16,407 nt of DNA from assembly GCA_034003955.1 (NCBI GenBank), contig JAVEXO010000055.1:1-16407 (forward strand), in the 5' to 3' direction. The notes beneath the pieces were generated by a model. The model was not told the origin of the DNA. It saw only the letters and a program-made list of their open reading frames with translations, and did no database searches. The stretch is from SZUA-370 sp034003955. GTDB taxonomy: Bacteria; Spirochaetota; Spirochaetia; Treponematales; UBA12059. The translations under genes were made by a program, and so were the position numbers. Shown here one piece after another: positions 1-5,696 of the stretch; position 1 is the first letter of the stretch, and each line of letters begins with the position of its first letter.

Positions 1-200
1 ATCCCTCTGTTAATAGGTACAATGCCAGACCAGGAAATAAACCCAAGAGCATTGAGAAAAAAACTAATTGACCAGCAATACCTTGCTTTTGAGTCTTTTT
101 TATCGCCTTTTCCAAGAAAGATGAATGAAAAGAATATACAAATATATATGACGGCATAGCCTAAGTTATTATTCCCAACTAGATCAGAACCATTGCCCAT
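1..200 (-). CDS. partial small membrane protein, unrecognised (3' end outside window)
   Basis: An open frame on the minus strand starts at ATG 200-198 and runs 66 codons without a stop to the window edge, so the C-terminus is missing. An AAGGTG ribosome binding site lies about 6 nt upstream (near 207-212). The peptide begins MGNGSDLVGNNNLGYAV. It has one clear hydrophobic segment (about residues 14-31, rich in I, F and V), a short lysine-rich loop (KGDKKDSKAR), and a second hydrophobic segment (about 43-62, rich in F, W and I). This is the pattern of a small multi-pass membrane protein. Base composition is about 36% G+C, well below its neighbours, and the Asn, Lys and Ile codons are AT-rich, which may mean recent acquisition. 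I do not recognise the family. The main doubt is that a 66-codon open run in AT-rich DNA can occur by chance, but the start context and the hydrophobic pattern support a real gene. Confidence 0.55.
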   Translation of the reverse strand, partial: MGNGSDLVGNNNLGYAVIYICIFFSFIFLGKGDKKDSKARYCWSISFFLNALGFISWSGIVPINRG

Positions 201-300
201 TGTTACACCTTAAACAAGCTGATTGTTTTACGATTTTGTATTTAAGGTAGGAGATAAATAATGGGAATAATCTACGCGCAAATCAGATGTTTTACAAGGA
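201..300. other. AT-rich intergenic region
   Basis: This stretch separates the partial membrane gene from the end of the hcp unit. It should hold the promoter of the minus-strand gene at 1-200, but I could not pick a convincing -35/-10 pair. An AGGAG-ATG pair on the plus strand (249-263) opens only a 35-codon frame that crosses a strong stem-loop, and it was rejected as a gene. Confidence 0.4.
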
Positions 301-338
301 CCGGTAAGCCTCGCACAGAGCTGTGCTGGGCTTGCCGG
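301..338 (-). terminator. stem-loop downstream of hcp, likely terminator
   Basis: The DNA forms a long, almost perfect inverted repeat. CCGG (301-304) pairs with CCGG (335-338), AAGCC (306-310) with GGCTT (329-333), and GCACAG (313-318) with CTGTGC (321-326), with symmetric small mismatches between the blocks and a 2-nt centre. It begins 16 nt past the hcp stop codon, so in the hcp transcript it would end the message. No clear U-tract follows on the minus strand, so it may act as a factor-assisted terminator or a 3'-end stabiliser rather than a classic intrinsic terminator. Confidence 0.5.
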
Positions 339-353
339 CCTGTAGTTGGAGTC

Positions 354-2045
354 TTAGCCTACGAGTAACTTGAGATCGTCCTCTACCGTTCCAATACCTG
401 CTATACCGAAGGCGTCTATGAGCACCTTGGCCACGTTGGGTGACAGGAAGGCGGGGAGTGTTGGCCCCAGGTGTATGTTCTTGAAGCCCAGTGACAGGAG
501 GGCGAGAAGCACGATGACTGCCTTCTGTTCGTACCAGGCAATGTTAAAGGCTATCGGCAGCTCGTTGACATCCTTCATCCCGAAGGTATCTTTAAGAAGT
601 AAGGCGGTAACGACTAGAGAATACGAGTCGTTGCACTGGCCAGCGTCAAGTACGCGTGGGATTCCACCTATATCGCCGAGATCCAGCTTGTTGTAGCGGT
701 ATTTTGCACAACCGGCGGTAAGGATGACGGCATCGCCAGGAAGTTCCTTGGCAAAATTAGTGTAGTATTCGCGGCCCTTCTGGCGGCCGTCACAGCCGGC
801 CATGACGACGAATTTGCGTATGGCGCCAGACTTGATCGCGGCAACGATATCGCCGGCCAGGGCTGCTACCTGGTCGTGGGCAAAGCCACCTGTTATGGTG
901 CCAGTCTCTATTTCTACAGGGGCGGGGCGGCTCTTGGCGGCGGCTATGAGTGCAGAGAAATCCTTGTGGCCCTTCTCGTCGGCCTCAACCCTGGGGCAAC
1001 CAGGGAACCCTGCAACGCCTGTTGTAAAGAGCCTTGCCTTGTATGATTCAGGCGGCGGTACTATGCAGTTTGTCGTCATTAGAATGGCGCCGTTGAACTT
1101 CTCGAATTCCTCACGCTGCTTCCACCAAGCATTACCGTAGTTGCCAACAAAGTTCTTGTACTTCTTGAAGGCGGGATAATAGTGGGCGGGTAGCATCTCG
1201 CCATGGGTGTATACGTCTACGCCTGAGTCCTTTGTCTGTTCAAGGAGCATCTCAAGGTCTACAAGGTCATGTCCTGATACAATGATCCCAGGGTTGCCGT
1301 GTACTCCAAGGTTTACCTTTGTAATCTCAGGCTTGCCGTAGGCTCCGGTGTTGGCTCCGTCGAGAAGGGCCATCGCGGCTACGCCGTTTGTTCCGCACTC
1401 GAGCACCAGGGCGGTAAGGGTCTCGGCGGACAGGGTGTCGTCTGTGGTGGCGGCCATAGCCTTGTGCATGAATGCAAAGACAGACTCGTCACGCTTTCCT
1501 AGCACTCCTGCATGGCTTATGTAGGCGGCCATGCCTTTAAGGCCGTAGATGAGGAGTTCGCGCAGTGAGCGGACGTCTTCGTTTTCGGTTGCAAGGACGC
1601 CAACGGTCTTGGCCTTTGAGGCGTAGTCCTGTGGAGCGGCTGTCCAGAGGGCGGCGTCTGTCCTGAGACTGGCCTTCTCACCTGCAACGCCTTCGTCGGT
1701 GCCGCAGGCGGGGCATCCCTTGGAGCCAGTCGTGCTACGGGCACGGTTGACCGAGTCACGCAATGAGTCCCTCAGCCTGAGAGCCTCGCCTATTGTCTTT
1801 ACAAAATACGCGTCGTCAAAGTTGGCGTTTGTTATTGTTGCAAACAATCCGTCCATGACCATGTGGTCGGCCTTGGCCGTATCGAGCCCTAGAGCCTTAG
1901 CCTCTACCGCCCAGGCGCTGATGCCCTTGAGAGAATGAATGAGCAGGTCCTGTAGCTCGGCGGTTTCTGATTTCTTGCCACAGGCTCCGGCTGCCTGGGT
2001 GCAACCCTTGTTTCCAATAGACTCCTGGCACTGATAACAAAACAT
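354..2045 (-). CDS. hcp: hybrid cluster protein (Hcp), class I type
   Basis: Hcp is a cytoplasmic Fe-S/O hybrid-cluster enzyme. It was described as a hydroxylamine reductase and is now regarded mainly as an NO reductase and nitrosative-stress enzyme. The 563-aa product has the usual family length. It begins MFCYQCQES, with Cys3, Cys6, Cys15 and Cys22 (C-x2-C-x8-C-x6-C) for the N-terminal [4Fe-4S] cluster. This spacing resembles the class I Hcps of anaerobes rather than the wider E. coli spacing. Hybrid-cluster ligand segments are present in order: GHDLVDLE, THGEMLPAHYYP, TTNCIVPPP, FPGCPRVE, MAGCDGR and the C-terminal AGQCNDSYS. The start at 2045 is chosen because an AAGGGG site sits 6 nt upstream (2052-2057) and the family N-terminus begins there; the frame stays open upstream to 2159, but that part does not resemble Hcp. 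It is the last gene of the minus-strand rrf2-ferredoxin-hcp unit, with a long leader before it and a stem-loop after it. Confidence 0.96.
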   Translation of the reverse strand: MFCYQCQESIGNKGCTQAAGACGKKSETAELQDLLIHSLKGISAWAVEAKALGLDTAKADHMVMDGLFATITNANFDDAYFVKTIGEALRLRDSLRDSVNRARSTTGSKGCPACGTDEGVAGEKASLRTDAALWTAAPQDYASKAKTVGVLATENEDVRSLRELLIYGLKGMAAYISHAGVLGKRDESVFAFMHKAMAATTDDTLSAETLTALVLECGTNGVAAMALLDGANTGAYGKPEITKVNLGVHGNPGIIVSGHDLVDLEMLLEQTKDSGVDVYTHGEMLPAHYYPAFKKYKNFVGNYGNAWWKQREEFEKFNGAILMTTNCIVPPPESYKARLFTTGVAGFPGCPRVEADEKGHKDFSALIAAAKSRPAPVEIETGTITGGFAHDQVAALAGDIVAAIKSGAIRKFVVMAGCDGRQKGREYYTNFAKELPGDAVILTAGCAKYRYNKLDLGDIGGIPRVLDAGQCNDSYSLVVTALLLKDTFGMKDVNELPIAFNIAWYEQKAVIVLLALLSLGFKNIHLGPTLPAFLSPNVAKVLIDAFGIAGIGTVEDDLKLLVG

Positions 2046-2065
2046 ATTCGTCCCCTTGATATTTC

Positions 2066-2081
2066 GACCGGTCCCCCGGCC
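2066..2081 (-). promoter_or_regulatory. GNRA-capped hairpin near the hcp ribosome binding site
   Basis: On the minus strand GGCCGG and CCGGTC pair over six positions (one G-U) around the loop GGGA. The hairpin ends 8 nt before the AAGGGG site of hcp (2052-2057). It could affect translation initiation or protect a processed 5' end; its function is inferred from position only. Confidence 0.4.
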
Positions 2082-2096
2082 TATTCTAATAATATT

Positions 2097-2215
2097 AACA
2101 AAGAGTAAAAGAGAATAAGAGCGATCAAAAAGCCGTTTGGAATATGCAACCCATATCAAAATTCTCTTCTTCTCTTCTTCTCTTTCCTCTCTCTTATCCT
2201 CTTATTCTCTTTGTT
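2097..2215 (-). repeat. long-range inverted repeat upstream of hcp
   Basis: The arms are plus-strand 2097-2121 and 2199-2215. GAGAATAAGAG (2111-2121) pairs exactly with part of 2199-2215, and AACAAAGAG (2097-2105) pairs with the remainder, with an 8-nt bulge (2106-2113) or an alternative register caused by the 8-bp periodicity. In the mRNA this could fold as a long stem ahead of the hcp start. Confidence 0.6.
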
Positions 2216-2233
2216 ATCTTTACTATACTGATG

Positions 2234-3187
2234 TCAAAGCCAGGTAAGGCTGCCGCCTTCTTGGCCTACTATGACGGTAGAGACGGGCACTGGCCTGGTT
2301 GCGCCGGCCATGGCTTCGTCTAGCAGGCGCTTGAGCCCTCCGCAGCATGGTACATCCATGATGGCAAGGGTGATAGACGCAGCTTGTGAGTCATTTATAA
2401 GGGCTCGTATCTTGTCTACGTAAATTTCCTTGCCCGTGTCAAGCTTTGGACAGGCTATGACCAGCTTCTTGCCGGCCAGCAGGCCCTGATGAAATGCTCC
2501 GCAGGCAAAGGCGGTGCAATCGGCGGCTATCAGTATGTCGGCTCCCGAAAAATGTGGGGAGCGAGGATTGACGAGGTGGAGCTGAATGGGCCAGTGGGAC
2601 AGCCTGGAGGCCATGCTGCCTCCAGTAGTCGCATTTGGCGCTGCCACGGGTGTAGGCGCTGCGTTGGTCGGCTTAAGAGCGCTGAAGACTCGGGCTGCCG
2701 AACCAGGACAAGTGCCTGTCATACCGTTGTTGACCATTCTCGGTGACAGACCTGGCTCGACTACTGGAGCCGAAGAGTAGCGGGGAGAGGCAGGCTCGCC
2801 GCATCCACAGCCACTTGACTGCTCTGGTTTTGAGGAGGGTAGGCTTAAGCCTTTTTCCTTTAAGACCTCCAAGGCCTGGGCGTACCAGGTATCCTGTCCA
2901 TGGCTGGCTAGGTGGTCGAGGTGGGCGGCAATAGTGGCCATACCCTTTGGTAGAATATGCTCTATGACCCGATGCTCATCGTAGGCTTCGACTTCCCTGT
3001 ACACGGTTGTCAGGGCTCCTCGCGGGCAGTCTCCTATGCAGGCGCCTAGTCCATCGCAGAGGCTTTCTCCCACGAGACGGGCCTTGCCGTCTATTATCCT
3101 GAGCGCGCCTTCATGGCAACCATTGGCGCACAGCCCGCATCCGTCACATTTCTCTTCGTCTATCTCTATTACGGCTCTTGTGGCCAT
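2234..3187 (-). CDS. ferredoxin-like Fe-S protein associated with Hcp
   Basis: The 317-aa protein is probably a cytoplasmic electron-transfer partner of Hcp. Residues 8-58 form a two-cluster ferredoxin fold. Motif 1 is C14-x2-C17-x2-C20-x3-C24. Motif 2 is C44-x5-C50-x3-C54-P, where Leu47 replaces the expected second Cys, so one site may hold a [3Fe-4S] or labile cluster. The middle (about 60-115) is helical. A Pro/Ala/Ser-rich linker containing a SGCGCGEP Cys patch follows. The C-terminal domain (about 200-317) has its own conserved-looking cysteines: ADCTAFACGAFHQG, ACPKLD and DVPCCGGL. Proteins of this layout are often found beside hcp in anaerobes, though I cannot name a characterised member. 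The start at 3187 has a GGAGG site (3193-3197) 5 nt away. It lies 80 nt downstream of the Rrf2 gene on the same strand. Confidence 0.85.
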   Translation of the reverse strand: MATRAVIEIDEEKCDGCGLCANGCHEGALRIIDGKARLVGESLCDGLGACIGDCPRGALTTVYREVEAYDEHRVIEHILPKGMATIAAHLDHLASHGQDTWYAQALEVLKEKGLSLPSSKPEQSSGCGCGEPASPRYSSAPVVEPGLSPRMVNNGMTGTCPGSAARVFSALKPTNAAPTPVAAPNATTGGSMASRLSHWPIQLHLVNPRSPHFSGADILIAADCTAFACGAFHQGLLAGKKLVIACPKLDTGKEIYVDKIRALINDSQAASITLAIMDVPCCGGLKRLLDEAMAGATRPVPVSTVIVGQEGGSLTWL

Positions 3188-3267
3188 CTCGTCCTCCAGA
3201 CGTTGTTAGGGTATTGGGTGAAAGGTAAAACCCGCTAACTAGTAGCTTTTTGGTTTGGTGTTCATGT

Positions 3268-3732
3268 TTACAGGGTTTGTGCACTGTTTACCGCATAGGA
3301 GGCAGGAACGCTCGTGGCCTTCTCGGCGGCTACATCGGCTATGGTGCGCTGGCTCAGGTACTCTATAAGCTCGGAGGCGTGTCTTGAAATATCCTCCCCG
3401 AAGATACAATTGTCTGGATGGCACTTGTCCGTTCTAAACGGACAGAAGTCGCCGCTGATGGGGCCATCAACTGCCTCTATGGCATCACGGAAGCTGATGG
3501 TATCGGCTGGCTTGTCAAGGGCAAACCCGCCACTGGGTCCTTTTGCAGAACGCACTATGCCCGATCTGACCAGGCGCTGCATGACCTTGGCAAGGTGATG
3601 CTCGCTGGCGTCGAGCATTGCCGCCAGATCCTTGCTCTGTACCAGATGGTCAGGAGACGCGGCCAGGCCAGAGAGAGCATGCACGGCTATGAGTGCGGCA
3701 TCTGAAAAATGTACTATCCCATTATTAGGCAT
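3268..3732 (-). CDS. Rrf2-family Fe-S transcriptional regulator
   Basis: The 154-aa protein has the Rrf2 winged-helix fold at residues 8-75, including the recognition helix region LDASEHHLAKVMQRL and the wing GPSGGFAL. Three cysteines follow (C97-x6-C104-x4-C109) in the place where IscR, NsrR and RsrR bind an Fe-S cluster. It most likely represses its own promoter and the downstream ferredoxin-hcp genes and releases them when its cluster reacts with NO or an oxidant. That role is inferred from context, since NsrR and related proteins control hcp in other bacteria. The start at ATG 3732 is chosen because the Rrf2 N-terminus begins there and the promoter at 3742-3770 would start transcription only about 3 nt upstream. 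A TTG at 3774 is in frame but lies inside the promoter. No ribosome binding site is possible in such a short leader. Confidence 0.88.
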   Translation of the reverse strand: MPNNGIVHFSDAALIAVHALSGLAASPDHLVQSKDLAAMLDASEHHLAKVMQRLVRSGIVRSAKGPSGGFALDKPADTISFRDAIEAVDGPISGDFCPFRTDKCHPDNCIFGEDISRHASELIEYLSQRTIADVAAEKATSVPASYAVNSAQTL

Positions 3733-3734
3733 TG

Positions 3735-3750
3735 TGGTATTACAATACCA
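3735..3750. promoter_or_regulatory. inverted-repeat operator over the rrf2 -10
   Basis: TGGTATT and AATACCA form a 7-bp inverted repeat around a 2-bp centre. It covers the whole -10 element and the predicted transcription start of the Rrf2 gene. Position and symmetry fit an autoregulatory repressor site, and the Rrf2 protein encoded immediately downstream is the obvious candidate. It does not obviously match an IscR or NsrR consensus that I can recall. Confidence 0.6.
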
Positions 3751-3770
3751 TAATGCTCCTTGCCTGTCAA
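3742..3770 (-). promoter_or_regulatory. rrf2 promoter (TTGACA-17-TATTGT), near-leaderless
   Basis: On the minus strand a perfect -35 TTGACA (3765-3770) is followed after 17 bp by TATTGT (3742-3747). The expected transcription start is an A at about 3735, three bases before the ATG at 3732. The transcript of the Rrf2 gene would thus be essentially leaderless. Confidence 0.65.
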
Positions 3771-3795
3771 TCAACGCAGGCTATCGACCCAACGC

Positions 3796-3825
3796 TTTAC
3801 GCACAGACCACCGGGGTCGTATACT
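3796..3825 (+). promoter_or_regulatory. promoter of the 103-aa gene / nudC
   Basis: TATACT (3820-3825) is one mismatch from the consensus -10. TTTACG (3796-3801), 18 bp upstream, is a moderate -35. Transcription would start near 3832, giving a leader of about 16 nt that contains the GGAGG site (3837-3841). The promoter is back to back with that of the Rrf2 gene. Confidence 0.5.
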
Positions 3826-3836
3826 GTCGCGACAGT
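3823..3836. promoter_or_regulatory. perfect 14-bp palindrome, likely operator
   Basis: ACTGTCGCGACAGT is its own reverse complement. It overlaps the end of the -10 element and the predicted transcription start of the 103-aa gene, so a bound protein would block transcription. The regulator is unknown, and the site bears no resemblance to the TGGTATT/AATACCA repeat of the neighbouring rrf2 promoter. Confidence 0.5.
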
Positions 3837-3847
3837 GGAGGATAGCG

Positions 3848-4159
3848 ATGAGCGTATTCGTTTCAGTTGAGGACCCCGAGGGTGAGCAGCTTGGCGATGT
3901 ATTCGAGATAGACAGGGTTTTCAAGAAATTTCAAAAGGATTCAGGCTTCTGCCTTCGATTCGTGGATGAGAGCGCAGACACATCCTTTAATCATCTTCAG
4001 AGTCCCATCCTACTCGCAGAGCTTGAGAAACTTTCTGGCGGTCAGCTAGACTCAAACGAGCGTGCAGAATGCGAACGCCTGCTCAGGGTCTGCACAAAAT
4101 TCGCCGGCAAACCAAATGCATACATCAAATTCTATGGTGAGGCTAAGCAATCAGAATGA
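3848..4159 (+). CDS. hypothetical 103-aa protein coupled to nudC
   Basis: I do not recognise this family. The product (begins MSVFVSVEDPEGEQLGDVF) is a soluble, acidic-to-neutral small protein with no signal peptide or membrane segment. The N-terminal 30 residues look like a beta-hairpin (VFVSVEDPEG..GDVFEID) followed by a Lys/Phe-rich helix (RVFKKFQK). The remainder is predicted to be mostly helical, with ELEKLSGG and SNERAECERLLRVC, ending in a short strand (AYIKFYGE). Three cysteines are scattered and do not form a metal motif. The start at 3848 has GGAGG at 3837-3841, 6 nt upstream; the open frame continues upstream to 3632, but that part crosses the rrf2 promoter and reads like non-coding sequence. 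Its stop overlaps the nudC start by 4 bp (ATGA at 4156-4159), so the two proteins are probably made together and may be functionally linked. Confidence 0.8.
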   Translation: MSVFVSVEDPEGEQLGDVFEIDRVFKKFQKDSGFCLRFVDESADTSFNHLQSPILLAELEKLSGGQLDSNERAECERLLRVCTKFAGKPNAYIKFYGEAKQSE

Positions 4160-4947
4160 AATCGTCCAGATACGCCTTCAGGGGATCCGAAATACTCGTG
4201 CGTGCACGACCTGATCCAGAATCCCTCTTTGACCCCAGCCTGCTCGATTGTTCAGAAGTATCCTTACCGGAACCAGGCGACCGCCTGTCGTTCCTGAGCA
4301 TAGGCTGCGCCTGTGAACTCCATGCTCACGATGTGGATGTCCCTTCGGGCTGGGAGTGGAAGCCGTTCCGTTCCATCATAGGTGAGGCAACGGAGGAGGC
4401 GTGGACTCTGGCAGCCAGATCGATGGCCTACCTTAATTGGCATGCATCTACCAAGTATTGCGGCCGTTGCGGTGCTCTCAACGCTGATAAGCCCGATGAG
4501 ATAGCCAGGCTCTGCCCTGCCTGCGGCGCCCTGTCCTTTCCTCGCTTGTCGCCGGCCATTTTGGCAGTTGTACGTAAGGATGATAGGCTCCTCTTAGGCC
4601 GTAATGCGGCCAACACGACGGGCATGTGGAGCGTCCTGGCGGGTTTCGTAGAGCCTGGCGAGACATTCGAGGCATGCGTTCGTCGCGAGTTGATGGAAGA
4701 AGTCTCCGTGGAGGTGGCGGTGCAAGGATATCTGGGATCACAGCCCTGGCCCTTCCCCGATCAGTTGATGATAGGTTTCAAGGCGGCATGGCTATCTGGA
4801 GAGTTGAGACCAGATGGCGTGGAGATAGCCGAGGCTGGCTGGTTCGGGGCTGACGACCATCCTCCCCTGCCCAGGCATGGCAGCCTGTCACGGCGCCTGA
4901 TAGACGCGGCCTTTGCCGAAATCAAGCGGGAAGATACTCGGCGTTGA
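4156..4947 (+). CDS. nudC: NADH pyrophosphatase / NAD-RNA decapping Nudix hydrolase
   Basis: NudC hydrolyses NAD(H) to NMN(H) and AMP and, in E. coli, removes NAD caps from RNA. The 263-aa product has the full family layout. There is an N-terminal domain (about 1-95). A zinc ribbon follows with C102-x2-C105 and C120-x2-C123, then FPRLSPAIL. The Nudix box runs from 163 to 185 (GFVEPGE...RELMEE), and after it comes the NudC hallmark SQPWPFP at 195-201. The catalytic glutamates of REL-M-EE (178, 181, 182) are all present. Two departures are visible: Ser184 replaces the usual Gly near the end of the Nudix box, and the hallmark continues as DQ rather than the common x-S. It is translationally coupled to the unknown 103-aa gene upstream. 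Its last 26 bp overlap the end of the convergent ttcA gene. Confidence 0.93.
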   Translation: MKSSRYAFRGSEILVRARPDPESLFDPSLLDCSEVSLPEPGDRLSFLSIGCACELHAHDVDVPSGWEWKPFRSIIGEATEEAWTLAARSMAYLNWHASTKYCGRCGALNADKPDEIARLCPACGALSFPRLSPAILAVVRKDDRLLLGRNAANTTGMWSVLAGFVEPGETFEACVRRELMEEVSVEVAVQGYLGSQPWPFPDQLMIGFKAAWLSGELRPDGVEIAEAGWFGADDHPPLPRHGSLSRRLIDAAFAEIKREDTRR

Positions 4948-5644
4948 CGTGCCGTAGCGACTCTATGATGTTTCTCTTCATGTCATAGGAGCCGCCTGTA
5001 AGCGCCTCCACCCGTTCCCGTGTGTGGCCGCGCGCCGAGTGGTCGTTGTAGCCGCAGCTACAGGTTGACGATACAAGATCCAGCTCTGTAGCCAGCTCTA
5101 TAATCTGCTTCTCTTCTACGAGGTAGAGCGGCCGTATCATACGAATCGGGTACTTGTTGTAGCCAACAACAGGGGGCATCGTAGAAAGCTCGCTCTTGCG
5201 CATCATGTTCATAAAAAGCGTCTCGAGTACATCGTCAAGATGATGGCCTAGGGCTATGGTGTTGAAGCCCTCCGATATGGCGTAGCGAATTAATTCTGTC
5301 CGCCTCTGCGTGCTGCACCAATAGCAGTTCATGCTGCGCCCCGCCTTGAGACGCCCCTCCACGGCAACGTCCTTGATGACAAGGGGAATGCCCCAGGATG
5401 CGTATTCCTCCGCAAGCCGCTCCGAGAGCTCATGCGGAGAGAAATCGTTGCGTATATGGAGTCCTACTATCTCGGCTTCTAGTCGACCCTGCCTGCGCTT
5501 GAGGGCCAGGTCTCGCGCCATGATGGCAGAATCCTTGCCTCCAGAGGCAGCTACGAGTATTCTGTCACCTGGGCGGACCATGTCCCATGTCTTGAGTGCC
5601 TTGACTATAAGGCCGTCTACCACCTGCTCTATCGTTTTATTCAC
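4922..5644 (-). CDS. ttcA: TtcA-like tRNA 2-thiolation enzyme
   Basis: TtcA-type proteins are cytoplasmic ATP- and Fe-S-dependent enzymes that thiolate a tRNA base (C32 in E. coli). The 240-aa product has a PP-loop SGGKDS at 34-39 that adenylates the tRNA, a C-x2-C pair at 107/110 in NCYWCSTQRR, and GHHLDDVLETLFMN at 133-146. Further cysteines at 195 and 197 (TCSCG) would supply the third cluster ligand. It is shorter than E. coli TtcA (about 311 aa), like many family members in anaerobes, so its exact tRNA target is open; TilS is excluded by the Cys motifs. The start is GTG at 5644. No strong ribosome binding site precedes it, and the extended -10 at 5652-5660 would begin transcription about 1 nt before the GTG. 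It is convergent with nudC and divergent from the SPFH operon. Confidence 0.85.
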   Translation of the reverse strand: MNKTIEQVVDGLIVKALKTWDMVRPGDRILVAASGGKDSAIMARDLALKRRQGRLEAEIVGLHIRNDFSPHELSERLAEEYASWGIPLVIKDVAVEGRLKAGRSMNCYWCSTQRRTELIRYAISEGFNTIALGHHLDDVLETLFMNMMRKSELSTMPPVVGYNKYPIRMIRPLYLVEEKQIIELATELDLVSSTCSCGYNDHSARGHTRERVEALTGGSYDMKRNIIESLRHVNAEYLPA

Positions 5645-5651
5645 AGCTCTT

Positions 5652-5660
5652 TGTATAGCA
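5652..5660 (-). promoter_or_regulatory. extended -10 promoter of ttcA, apparently leaderless
   Basis: On the minus strand TGCTATACA is an extended -10 (TG-n-TATACA). A weak -35 (CTTGTC, 5674-5679) lies 16 bp upstream. The seventh base after the -10 is 5645, and the GTG start codon begins at 5644, so the mRNA would carry almost no leader. Confidence 0.5.
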
Positions 5661-5696
5661 ATTCATGGTTAACGACAAGTTATGTAGAGATGGGGC

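Larger units (their letters stand above)
2046..2233 (-). promoter_or_regulatory. 188-nt ferredoxin-hcp intergenic leader with repeats and hairpins
   Basis: This leader is unusually long for an otherwise compact unit. From 2161 to 2220 it is almost pure pyrimidine on the plus strand (purine-rich in the hcp message), made of degenerate 8-bp units of the form CTCTTNNT. Its upstream end, 2199-2215, is complementary to 2097-2121: the 17-nt arm AACAAAGAGAATAAGAG reappears there interrupted by an 8-nt insert, with 11 nt contiguous. This allows a long-range stem enclosing about 77 nt. A 6-bp GC-rich hairpin with a GGGA (GNRA-type) loop lies at 2066-2081, just upstream of the hcp ribosome binding site. 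TTGACA occurs on the minus strand overlapping the ferredoxin stop codon, but no good -10 follows at the right distance. Confidence 0.5.

Noticed and set aside
301..338. Stem-loop considered as a REP/mobile palindromic element
   Set aside because: No second copy was seen in the window, and its position right after the hcp stop is explained by a transcript-end role.
261..368. 35-codon plus-strand frame with a good AGGAG site
   Set aside because: It runs straight through the strong stem-loop at 301-338 and into the hcp 3' end, and the peptide looks unrelated to any domain; a chance frame is more likely.
2046..2159. 38-residue N-terminal extension of hcp
   Set aside because: Hcp proteins begin at MFCYQC, a strong ribosome binding site lies just before 2045, and the upstream part overlaps the repetitive leader.
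3823..3836. 14-bp palindrome considered as a LexA/SOS box
   Set aside because: It does not match the LexA consensus sequences I know, and neither downstream gene is a typical SOS gene.
3632..3847. 72-residue N-terminal extension of the 103-aa protein
   Set aside because: It overlaps the rrf2 coding start and both promoters, while ATG 3848 has an ideal GGAGG site.
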